DNA from: Neptunomonas sp.
Lineage (GTDB): Bacteria; Pseudomonadota; Gammaproteobacteria; Pseudomonadales; Balneatricaceae
Length of the DNA: 5,312 nucleotides
Direction of reading: 5' to 3'
NCBI GenBank assembly: GCA_004195305.1
Contig: SDWN01000647.1
Span: 1 to 5,312, forward strand
In this document: piece by piece, positions 1-5,078 of the stretch
How the letters are laid out: every line of letters begins with the position of its first letter
How positions within the stretch are numbered: position 1 is the first letter of the stretch
Notes under the pieces: generated by a model
Told to the model about the DNA's origin: nothing
The model's database searches: none
What the model saw: only the letters and a program-made list of their open reading frames with translations
Position numbers and translations under genes: made by a program

Positions 1-1
1 C

Positions 2-1018
2 ACCGAGATAGAAACCCAGCTAGCATCCAAAATTTGTACCCTGCTACCGCATATCGATATGATCCGCATGGTCAGCTCCGGCACCGAAGCCACTATGAGC
101 GCAATCCGACTGGCCCGCGGCTTCACCGGCCGCGACAAGATCATCAAGTTCGAAGGCTGCTACCACGGTCATTCCGACTCCCTGCTGATCAAGGCGGGAT
201 CCGGCGCCTTGACCCTGGGAACACCCAGTTCTCCCGGTGTCCCCAAGGCGCTAGCCGAACACACCATTACCCTGACCTACAACGATATCGAAGGGGTCAA
301 ACAGGCCTTTAGCGAAATCGGAGATCAGGTCGCTTGTATCATCGTCGAACCGGTCGCCGGCAACATGAACTGCGTACCGCCCATCCCGGGATTTCTTGAA
401 ACATTGCGCGAACAATGCGACCAATCCGGCGCACTGCTGATCATCGACGAGGTGATGACCGGCTTCCGTCTGGGTTTACAGGGCGCTCAGGGCTATTACG
501 GCGTTAAAGCCGACCTGACCACACTTGGCAAGGTCATCGGCGGAGGCATGCCGGTCGGCGCCTTCGGTGGTCGGCGCGATGTGATGGAGCAGATTGCCCC
601 ACTAGGCCCCGTGTATCAAGCAGGCACCCTGTCAGGCAATCCGGTAGCGATGGCAGCAGGCTTGGCGCAACTGGAGCAGATCAGCCAACCCGGCTTCTAC
701 GAACCCCTATTCGCCAGAACCGAGACACTGGTGGCGGGGATGCGCGAGCGCGCGGCTAAGGCGGGTATTCCGTTCACCACCAACCATGTCGGCAGCATGT
801 TCGGATTGTTCTTTACCGAGACCGAACAGGTGGTTAACTTTCAGCAGGCGATCAACTGCAACAACGATCACTTCAATCGTTTCTACCATGCCATGCTGAA
901 AGAGGGTGTGTACCTGGCTCCGGCAAGCTATGAAGCCGGCTTTATGTCAGCCGCGCATACCGATGCGGATGTGCAGGCCACTCTGGATGCGGCAGAACGG
1001 GTATTGAATACGCTATAA
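2..1018 (+). CDS. hemL: Glutamate-1-semialdehyde 2,1-aminomutase, 5'-truncated by window edge
   Basis: This PLP-dependent, cytosolic aminomutase converts glutamate-1-semialdehyde to 5-aminolevulinate, the last step of the C5 route to heme. The reading frame is open from base 2, and 338 residues are visible. Compared with E. coli HemL (about 426 residues), roughly 88 N-terminal residues are missing to the left. Family motifs appear in order: SGTEATMSAIRLARGFTGRD, then EGCYHGHSD, AGSGALTLG, VEPVAGNMNCVPP and IIDEVMTGFR, whose Asp (codon 446-448) should contact the PLP ring nitrogen. LGKVIGGGMPVGAFGG follows, with the Schiff-base Lys at codon 530-532, and then GPVYQAGTLSGNP. The C-terminus (EGVYLAPASYEAGFMSAAH) also matches. 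The next gene, on the opposite strand, converges on it. Identity comes from recalled family motifs and is very secure. No frameshift or missing key residue is seen. Confidence 0.98.
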   Translation, partial: TEIETQLASKICTLLPHIDMIRMVSSGTEATMSAIRLARGFTGRDKIIKFEGCYHGHSDSLLIKAGSGALTLGTPSSPGVPKALAEHTITLTYNDIEGVKQAFSEIGDQVACIIVEPVAGNMNCVPPIPGFLETLREQCDQSGALLIIDEVMTGFRLGLQGAQGYYGVKADLTTLGKVIGGGMPVGAFGGRRDVMEQIAPLGPVYQAGTLSGNPVAMAAGLAQLEQISQPGFYEPLFARTETLVAGMRERAAKAGIPFTTNHVGSMFGLFFTETEQVVNFQQAINCNNDHFNRFYHAMLKEGVYLAPASYEAGFMSAAHTDADVQATLDAAERVLNTL

Positions 1019-1036
1019 CGCACAGGATCCAGCCAG

Positions 1037-1058
1037 GGGTCAGCTAGGAGGCTGACCC
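1037..1058 (+). terminator. Hairpin after hemL, possible terminator
   Basis: A perfect 8-bp GC-rich stem (GGGTCAGC, 1037-1044, with GCTGACCC, 1051-1058) closes a 6-nt loop 18 bases after the hemL stop. No U-tract follows (AGAATAGACAG), so it may be a weak or factor-assisted terminator or a 3'-end-stabilising structure rather than a classic intrinsic terminator. Confidence 0.4.
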
Positions 1059-1108
1059 AGAATAGACAGACCTACTCGGCAGCCGCTCCTGCGTTACTCT
1101 ACCTCCTG

Positions 1109-1329
1109 CATCCATGCAGTCGTGCGAAAGCCGGTTCTTTTAAGCTAGAGAGGGGCCAGATTTCCCGCTCATTTTGTCAAATAGAACCACTATTCACGAG
1201 CTGCGCCCCTGCAGCTTGCCCTACGGGCAGCTATTGCTGTGTAAATCGGCGGTCCTGCCGATTAATCTTCGCAAATGACCGATTAATCTGACTCAAAATG
1301 CGTCTCTCTCGCTACGACTGCCATGGATG
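1109..1329. repeat. Long bulged inverted repeat framing a 221-bp structured element
   Basis: The left arm (1109-1126) reads CATCCATGCAGTCGTGCG. The right arm (1310-1329) reads CGCTACGACTGCCATGGATG. They pair at 18 of 18 left-arm bases if two single bases (T1313 and C1322) are bulged. Similarity continues weakly outward as GGA-x-GT in both arms. The left arm itself contains a small palindrome, CTGCAT-CC-ATGCAG (1106-1119), and the right arm contains CCAT-GG-ATGG (1321-1330). The interior holds three further short hairpins. The arrangement suits a pair of oppositely oriented copies of a dispersed intergenic repeat, or a MITE-like element. No transposase and no clear target-site duplication are seen. 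Confidence 0.55.
1258..1289. repeat. Two 11-bp direct repeats 21 bp apart
   Basis: CCGATTAATCT occurs at 1258-1268 and again at 1279-1289, a start-to-start spacing of 21 bp, about two helical turns. An inverted partial copy (AATCGGC) lies at 1244-1250. Such phasing would suit a DNA-binding protein, but no promoter is evident beside it, and it may simply be part of the surrounding structured element. Confidence 0.4.
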
Positions 1330-1424
1330 GTGGAAGTGCCTGCTATGAAGGATCAATCACAGGTCGATCACTATTCTCGATCAGCCTGCTAGGTCGTCGA
1401 CCCCTCCTCCAACATCTTAACCAG

Positions 1425-1886
1425 TCACAGCATCTCAGCCCGCTCCGGCTTCGCCCGGATGCTATCCAGCACAGCACGGCGTTTTTCTACAGGCAGCCGC
1501 TCGATTTTAGCGCGCAACCGATTGCCGCTGTAAAGATCGACAGACGCGCTACGGGCAGCTTCGGCCCAGCCCAGCGCAAACTCAGTGGGTGATGCCAGAA
1601 TGCCCTCCTGAACACGAAAGCGACTCATATTGCTGCGTAGTTTGTCTAATTCGCCGAGGTTTCTGGTCGCCTGGACCGAACAGCAGTGCAGAAGATGGCG
1701 CACCCCGGTGCTAGAGACCAGCAAAAATGCTGTGCGGCCAGGCTCGAAGGAGATCGGTTTAACACGGTAATCTAGCGCTACAAAGTAACGTTCAACTAAC
1801 AGGAAATAAGCAGGCCAGGGAAGCTGATCCAATTGAAACAGGAGCAGATCGTCAGGGTGCATCCGGGCACGGAGTCCAAGGGACAT
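1425..1886 (-). CDS. Mrr-like (PD-(D/E)XK fold) protein with degenerate active site
   Basis: A 153-residue soluble protein is predicted. Its layout resembles the Mrr-type restriction endonuclease domain. An N-terminal helix with P-W-P-A-Y (23-27) and V-E-R-Y-F-x-A-L-D-Y (31-40) corresponds to the usual W..FE.LV..LF...GY. A central strand region (47-70) follows, then E-G-I-L-A-S-P-T-E-F (94-103) in place of the usual strand-turn before helix A-x-x-x-A. V-D-L-Y-S-G-N-R-L (116-124) resembles the closing strand and loop. The catalytic Asp (normally in G-x-D) is replaced around G50-R-T-A, and the (Q/E)-x-K strand reads H-C-C (67-69), so cleavage activity is unlikely. The ATG at 1886 is preferred because AAAAGGA on the minus strand lies 10 nt upstream; a TTG at 1892 would sit only 4 nt from it. 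The family call is inference from pattern only, and the role is unknown. Confidence 0.7.
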   Translation of the reverse strand: MSLGLRARMHPDDLLLFQLDQLPWPAYFLLVERYFVALDYRVKPISFEPGRTAFLLVSSTGVRHLLHCCSVQATRNLGELDKLRSNMSRFRVQEGILASPTEFALGWAEAARSASVDLYSGNRLRAKIERLPVEKRRAVLDSIRAKPERAEML

Positions 1887-1920
1887 GGACAAAAAATCCT
1901 TTTATCTGTAGCGAAACATT

Positions 1921-1949
1921 ACTATAGATAGCTTCTCGGCAGAATTAAA
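1921..1949 (-). promoter_or_regulatory. Candidate promoter of the Mrr-like gene
   Basis: On the minus strand, TATAGT (1926-1921) resembles a -10 box. TTTAAT (1949-1944) sits 17 bp upstream as a weak -35 (3 of 6 consensus bases). Transcription would start about 25-30 nt before the ATG. The -35 overlaps the outer base of the 1948-1972 hairpin. Confidence 0.25.
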
Positions 1950-1972
1950 GCCCCTCTGCTTAAGAGGGGCTT
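1948..1972. terminator. Strong, possibly bidirectional intrinsic terminator
   Basis: A perfect 10-bp stem, AAGCCCCTCT (1948-1957) with AGAGGGGCTT (1963-1972), closes a GCTTA loop. On + it is followed by ATTTAAAG. On - it is followed by TAATTCTG, so T-rich flanks exist on both sides. It lies upstream of the minus-strand Mrr-like gene, so it would insulate that gene from transcription entering from the right. It would also end any minus-strand transcript whose reading frame stops at 1971-1973. Confidence 0.7.
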
Positions 1973-2177
1973 ATTTAAAGCCAATAGTTTGCTTGAAGCT
2001 ATTCCTATTCAAGCGGGACCGGGCTCGAGTTAATAACCTATTCTGCGACGGAGTACAGCACGTACGACAACAACACACCTCTTTCTGACCAGCGAACAGC
2101 AGCTGAGCCACCGTGATCAGCAGATAAAGCCCGAAAAACCAGGCGGATGGTTTGTGCGTCTGGGGCGCGTCTTCTCC
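1971..2177 (-). other. Doubtful small membrane ORF or remnant, no start codon found
   Basis: A minus-strand frame is open for 68 codons from a TGA at 2178-2180 to a TAA at 1971-1973. It encodes a plausible single membrane helix (AWFFGLYLLITVAQLLFAG, 2144-2088), then a cysteine cluster C-C-C-R-T-C-C (2075-2055) and a basic tail. The stop abuts the hairpin at 1948-1972, which would suit a 3'-end terminator. Against it: there is no ATG, GTG or TTG before the helix, and an upstream ATG at 2194 is in another frame that stops after 25 codons at 2117. It could be a decayed gene or chance. Confidence 0.2.
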
Positions 2178-2194
2178 TCACTCGATAGCGTCAT

Positions 2195-2378
2195 GCTCGC
2201 GCACCTATCCGATCAACCTGAACACAGACTGCGGCACTGAACGCTATTGCATAGCGGCCCGCACGCAATCACCAACCCACAGCTAGCCGATAACAGTCTG
2301 GTAGCGTATCGGCGTCGATTCTTGATACCATTCCCGATTCTGTATTCGGGGCAGTAACGCCCGCCACCTGTCGATATC
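2195..2378. other. hemB upstream region with short hairpins
   Basis: No gene is supported here. Two tidy inverted repeats are visible: CGCTAT-TGC-ATAGCG (2242-2256) and GCCGATA/TATCGGC (2286-2292/2307-2313). A shorter CCCGA/TCGGG pair lies at 2333-2337/2346-2350. TTGATA at 2322-2327 could be a -35, but the best partner, TATTCG (2343-2348), gives a 15-bp spacer and a poor match. I therefore do not call a hemB promoter. Confidence 0.4.
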
Positions 2379-2393
2379 AAAGGATGAATGATC

Positions 2394-3368
2394 ATGCAAC
2401 TGACCCACCGTTTCCGCCGCCTACGGCGTACCTCAGCACTACGTGATCTGGTTCGCGAAACACAGCTTTCAGTTAACGATCTGATCCTGCCCATCTTTGT
2501 CGAAGAAGATATCGATACGCCGGTAGAGATCCGGACCCTGCCCGGTATCCGCCGCTACCCAGAAACCATGCTTCCCGGTGTCATAAAAGAGGCCCATGCA
2601 GCGGGGATCAAGGCGGTTATTCTGTTCGGTATTTCGCATAACAAGGATACCATCGGCGCAGACAGCTGGGATGAAAACGGGCTGATGGCGCGCATGATCC
2701 GCAGCGCCAAAGAGGCCGTACCTGAAATGGTCGTCATCTCCGACAACTGTTTCTGCGAATACACCAGCCACGGCCACTGCGGGGTGATCTGCGATCACGA
2801 TGTTGATAACGACAAAACCCTGCTCAATCTGCAACAACAGGTCGTTGTCGCCGCGAAAGCCGGTGTCGATATGATCGCACCCTCGGGCATGATGGACGGC
2901 ATGATCGCCGCGATCCGCGAGGCGCTGGACAGCAACGGCTTCGAGCACATCCCAGTGATGTCTTACTCCACTAAGTTTTCATCCAACTACTACGGCCCTT
3001 TTCGGGAAGCCGTAGACAGCTCATTCAACGGCACCCGTGACAGCTACCAGCTTGATTTTGGCAACCGCAAAGAGGCCCTGGCTGAATCCTTGCGTGATGT
3101 CGAAGAGGGGGCCGATATCTTGATGGTAAAGCCCGGCATAGCCTATCTGGATCTGCTCAGCGATATCCGCCGCCACACCCATCATCCACTGGCGGTCTAT
3201 CAGGTCAGCGGCGAATACGCCATGATCAAGTTTGCCGATCAGGCTGGCGCTATCGATGGCAAGGCGCTGATGATGGAAAACCTGATCGCCTTCAAGCGTG
3301 CGGGGGCCGACCTGATCATCACCTATTTCGCCCTGGAAGCAGCCGCAGTGCTAAACAGCCGCCCCTAA
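2394..3368 (+). CDS. hemB: Delta-aminolevulinic acid dehydratase (porphobilinogen synthase), zinc type
   Basis: HemB condenses two 5-aminolevulinate molecules into porphobilinogen in the cytosol, the step directly after HemL. The 324-residue product matches the E. coli enzyme's length and sequence throughout. Visible motifs are LPIFVEE near the N-terminus and SDNCFCEYTSHGHCG, whose three cysteines (119, 121, 129) mark the zinc-binding subtype. MSYSTKFSSNYYGPFREA follows with the first active-site Lys (194), then LMVKPGIAYLD with the Schiff-base Lys (246), and YQVSGEYAMIKFA. The start at 2394 is preferred because AAAGGA (2379-2384) then sits 9 nt upstream. An in-frame ATG at 2388 would lie only 3 nt from it and add two residues. 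A strong terminator follows and no partner gene is co-transcribed downstream. Confidence 0.98.
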   Translation: MQLTHRFRRLRRTSALRDLVRETQLSVNDLILPIFVEEDIDTPVEIRTLPGIRRYPETMLPGVIKEAHAAGIKAVILFGISHNKDTIGADSWDENGLMARMIRSAKEAVPEMVVISDNCFCEYTSHGHCGVICDHDVDNDKTLLNLQQQVVVAAKAGVDMIAPSGMMDGMIAAIREALDSNGFEHIPVMSYSTKFSSNYYGPFREAVDSSFNGTRDSYQLDFGNRKEALAESLRDVEEGADILMVKPGIAYLDLLSDIRRHTHHPLAVYQVSGEYAMIKFADQAGAIDGKALMMENLIAFKRAGADLIITYFALEAAAVLNSRP

Positions 3369-3388
3369 CGGACCTCAGCAACGCACTA

Positions 3389-3414
3389 ACGGCCTGCTCA
3401 TTCGAGCAGGCCGT
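3389..3414 (+). terminator. hemB intrinsic terminator
   Basis: A perfect 11-bp stem, ACGGCCTGCTC (3389-3399) with GAGCAGGCCGT (3404-3414), closes an ATTC loop 20 bases after the hemB stop. A pyrimidine-rich run (CTTCCTCATT) follows. This is the strongest terminator in the window. Confidence 0.85.
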
Positions 3415-3455
3415 CTTCCTCATTCAAGCAAACCCTCTGCCGCTCACCCCTCCCT

Positions 3456-3699
3456 AGCCCGGATTTTTCACAAAGTCGCTAACAGTCAGACTGTAAGCCC
3501 TATGGTGGCTGAAGCTGCGGCTTACATTGCAAGTCACACTTTGTCACCAGGGGCGCTGATCGAATTTCTGGGCCATCTTACGCTGCATTTGGCGCCATCT
3601 CCCTTAAGCCCTGGAACCACAAAGGCTTGGCGGAAGATACTGCCAACTGCTTAGCCAGCTGACCCAGAAATCCCAACCCCTTCATGAAATATCCGGGCT
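3456..3699. mobile_element. 244-bp inverted-repeat element, possible MITE or IS remnant
   Basis: The ends match as inverted repeats at 14 of 15 bases: AGCCCGGATTTTTCA (3456-3470) and the reverse complement of 3685-3699, AGCCCGGATATTTCA. Nested inside are ACAAAGT/ACTTTGT (3470-3476/3538-3544), the 13-bp dyad ACAGTC-A-GACTGT (3482-3494), GTAAGCC/GGCTTAC (3493-3499/3519-3525) and ATTTCTGGG/CCCAGAAAT (3564-3572/3663-3671). No credible transposase is encoded and no target duplication is obvious at the borders. The element sits between the hemB terminator and the next gene's leader. I infer a non-autonomous or decayed insertion; the family is unknown. Confidence 0.5.
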
Positions 3700-3831
3700 T
3701 GTTGTCTGTTTCTTTTACAGTGCCGCCCCCCTGAAAATTTTTCTGCTTAGGTTTCATTACGTTAATCAGAGGCACAGTAATTGCTTTATCTTTGACTACA
3801 ATTAAATTGATAGCACTGCCAAGAGGTGACC
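3700..3831 (+). promoter_or_regulatory. AT-rich leader of the membrane-protein pair
   Basis: This stretch is distinctly more AT-rich than its surroundings and probably carries the promoter for the two downstream genes. TTGACT (3792-3797), TTGCTT (3781-3786) and TACAAT (3797-3802) resemble sigma-70 boxes, but no pair has a proper 16-18 bp spacer. An imperfect inverted repeat, TTACAGTGCC/GGCACAGTAA (3715-3724/3771-3780, 9 of 10), could be an operator or a long-loop hairpin. GAGGTGA (3823-3829) is a strong ribosome binding site for the ATG at 3832. Confidence 0.35.
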
Positions 3832-4311
3832 ATGTTACCCAAGCCCCTCTATGAAATTTTACCCTACGGCTACTTTATAGTCGGCGGTGGTTTATGGCTG
3901 GTCAGCACCAGTGCTTTGGAAACGCTTGCCGGTGTCTTGCTCTATTTTGCCGGTGCCCAACAATGGGTATTGCGCAGCAACTACCGCCGCAGTGATCGAG
4001 TTAGAACCAACCTGATCAACAACCACCTGCAACTCGCTGAGGAGCAACTGCATCACCCGCTGTATCCGCGCTGGCTTTACGAGATGTTGCCGTTTGTCTA
4101 TATAGGGCTGGGGTACCAGCTGGCCAACCTGCTGCATAACTCCAGCCTGGCAGGCACCCTCGTATTAGATATCCCTGCTGCCCTGGCGGCATCGTTCTGC
4201 TTAATCGTCGCGGGCTATCTGGTATTAATTTTACGCGGGCGACACCGGCTTCATGCCAATACTGTTAACACGGGGTCTCTTCAACCACCCCACTCTGCCG
4301 CAAAGCGATAA
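3832..4311 (+). CDS. Unrecognised membrane protein with two YExLPYxY hairpin modules (paralog A)
   Basis: I do not recognise this 159-residue protein. It contains two copies of one module. Copy 1 has Y7-E-I-L-P-Y-G-Y14, hydrophobic segments about 12-25 and 29-47, A40-G41, then W45-V-L-R48-S-N-Y51-R52. Copy 2 has Y83-E-M-L-P-F-V-Y90, hydrophobic segments about 87-102 and 110-134, then L132-I-L-R135-G-R-H138-R139. A charged linker (52-76) separates them. The prediction is four membrane segments arranged as two hairpins, each ending in a basic cap at the membrane face. The start is the ATG at 3832, not the in-frame GTG at 3826, because that GTG overlaps the Shine-Dalgarno. The paralogous gene begins 4 nt after its stop, so the two are probably one operon. 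Function is unknown. Confidence 0.85.
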   Translation: MLPKPLYEILPYGYFIVGGGLWLVSTSALETLAGVLLYFAGAQQWVLRSNYRRSDRVRTNLINNHLQLAEEQLHHPLYPRWLYEMLPFVYIGLGYQLANLLHNSSLAGTLVLDIPAALAASFCLIVAGYLVLILRGRHRLHANTVNTGSLQPPHSAAKR

Positions 4312-4315
4312 CCCT

Positions 4316-4840
4316 ATGATGCCTAAATTTGTCTACGAAACAATCCCCTACTTTTACATGCTGGCAGGGTCATTGTTGATGCTTATTCAGCCAAATATGG
4401 CAGATTCGCTGTTGATGCTTATTCAACACAGTACGCTAGGTTCGCTATTGATGCTTATTCAACAAAATACGCTTCTCGCGATGGCGGGCTTGGCACTTTT
4501 TATTGCAGGATCCTTGTGCTGGGTCACCCGGGCTCGCTACCGTCAACGTCACGGTCGCCGCTACCCCAGCCGGGAATACCACGATCTACCCAAACTGAGC
4601 AGCGATCCGATCGACAGTTACCAACGCTCCACCACGCTACCTGCCAATATCTACGAAGCCCTGCCTTTCACATATCTTATTGCTGCCATTCTCAGCTACC
4701 AGATCTACCTCAATACCGCCCCCTCCTATCCGGCATATCTCGCTACGGTTTTATTTACCACGGCAGGACTCTACACCTGGCTGTTACGTGGCTACCATCG
4801 AGGCTATCATCAGCCCCACTCTCCGCTATTGAACGACTGA
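4316..4840 (+). CDS. Unrecognised membrane protein, paralog B, with 12-residue triple repeat
   Basis: This 174-residue protein is a paralog of the preceding one and is likewise unrecognised. Module 1 has Y7-E-T-I-P-Y-F-Y14, at the same positions as in paralog A, and ends with A64-G65 and W69-V-T-R72-A-R-Y75-R76. Module 2 has Y113-E-A-L-P-F-T-Y120 and ends W155-L-L-R158-G-Y-H161-R162. Between the two halves of module 1, residues 19-54 are three tandem 12-mers each starting S-L-L-M-L-I-Q. Removing two of them puts A-G, W and R-x-x-Y-R at exactly paralog A's positions (40-41, 45, 48-52). The basic linker is about 72-108. The start at 4316 (MMPK) aligns with MLPK of paralog A. No Shine-Dalgarno is visible and the gap from the previous stop is 4 nt, so translational coupling is likely. 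Confidence 0.85.
   Translation: MMPKFVYETIPYFYMLAGSLLMLIQPNMADSLLMLIQHSTLGSLLMLIQQNTLLAMAGLALFIAGSLCWVTRARYRQRHGRRYPSREYHDLPKLSSDPIDSYQRSTTLPANIYEALPFTYLIAAILSYQIYLNTAPSYPAYLATVLFTTAGLYTWLLRGYHRGYHQPHSPLLND
4370..4477 (+). repeat. Three tandem 36-bp in-frame repeats inside paralog B
   Basis: The units start at 4370, 4406 and 4442. They share a core reading TTGATGCTTATTCA with near-identical flanks. Units 2 and 3 agree at 29 of 36 positions by my count, and unit 1 diverges mainly in its second half. Each unit is exactly 12 codons, so copy-number change leaves the frame intact. The units abut without spacers, which excludes a CRISPR array. Confidence 0.9.
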
Positions 4841-4886
4841 TCTGATCCTGTCTGCAACAGCATGTGATCCCGAACGCATCCCCGAC

Positions 4887-4899
4887 AGCCGTTTCGGCT
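4887..4899 (+). terminator. Weak hairpin after the membrane-protein pair
   Basis: AGCCG-TTT-CGGCT forms a 5-bp stem with a 3-nt loop, followed by TCTATC, 46 bases after the paralog B stop. It is short with a poor U-tract, so it is only a candidate terminator. Confidence 0.3.
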
Positions 4900-4932
4900 T
4901 CTATCCATCACCGATGATCCAACCGTGTTGCC

Positions 4933-4944
4933 CTACTTAAGTAG
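4933..4944. promoter_or_regulatory. Perfect 12-bp palindrome, possible operator
   Basis: CTACTTAAGTAG is a perfect 12-bp palindrome about 135 bp before the next start codon. A dimeric regulator site is possible. No promoter boxes could be paired with it convincingly. Confidence 0.3.
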
Positions 4945-4983
4945 AAGCACTGCCGAAAACATTAGTGGAGGTGACAACCGGGA

Positions 4984-5012
4984 GCTGATTTCGGGTCTAC
5001 GCTTAAATCAGC
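4984..5012 (+). promoter_or_regulatory. Leader hairpin upstream of the amidohydrolase gene
   Basis: A perfect 8-bp stem, GCTGATTT (4984-4991) with AAATCAGC (5005-5012), closes a 13-nt loop. It lies 66 bases before the start codon. A GGAGGTGA sequence just upstream (about 4967-4974) looks like a ribosome binding site, but no sizeable frame follows it. The structure may be a leader element; it matches no riboswitch that I recognise. Confidence 0.35.
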
Positions 5013-5078
5013 AGCAACAGTCGGCTTGGGATGCCCCCTACGCGTGCTCAAACCTATTCTCGTCAGGAGGACCGCTCT

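Larger units (their letters stand above)
1059..1424. other. Gene-free, hairpin-rich intergenic stretch between hemL and the minus-strand gene
   Basis: I see no convincing gene here. The stretch is dominated by inverted repeats: the bulged 18-bp pair at 1109-1126/1310-1329 (listed separately), AGCTGC/GCAGCT at 1199-1204/1211-1216, TGCCC/GGGCA at 1217-1221/1225-1229, and AATCGGC/GCCGATT at 1244-1250/1257-1263. An imperfect 9-bp stem at 1361-1369/1379-1387 has one G-U pair and one mismatch. It lies just past the stop of the minus-strand gene, where a 3'-end structure would be expected, but no T-run follows it on that strand. Confidence 0.6.

Noticed and set aside
1051..1062. 12-base match GCTGACCCAGAA also at 3658-3669
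   Set aside because: A single exact 12-mer repeat is expected by chance in a window of this size, and the flanks differ.
1323..1592. Plus-strand 89-codon open frame
   Set aside because: It overlaps the 3' part of the Mrr-like gene in antisense, has low-complexity translation and no ribosome binding site.
2038..2181. GTG-start minus-strand 47-codon frame
   Set aside because: It overlaps the cysteine-rich frame in a different phase, has no recognisable features, and does not end at the terminator.
2469..2948. Minus-strand open frame of 159 codons
   Set aside because: It is antisense to hemB, whose protein is unmistakable. The translation has no family features and no start signal.
3578..3775. 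Minus-strand 65-codon open frame across the inverted-repeat element
   Set aside because: It starts at GTG without a Shine-Dalgarno, has no recognisable motif and runs through one terminal repeat of the element. Chance openness is more likely.
4370..4477. CRISPR-like regularly spaced repeat
   Set aside because: The three 36-bp units abut with no spacers, are in frame within a membrane protein and code for a repeated peptide.
4516..4845. Plus-strand 109-codon open frame in another phase
   Set aside because: It is nested in paralog B, whose motifs are conserved in the main frame. The alternative translation is Ser/Pro/Leu-rich with no ribosome binding site.
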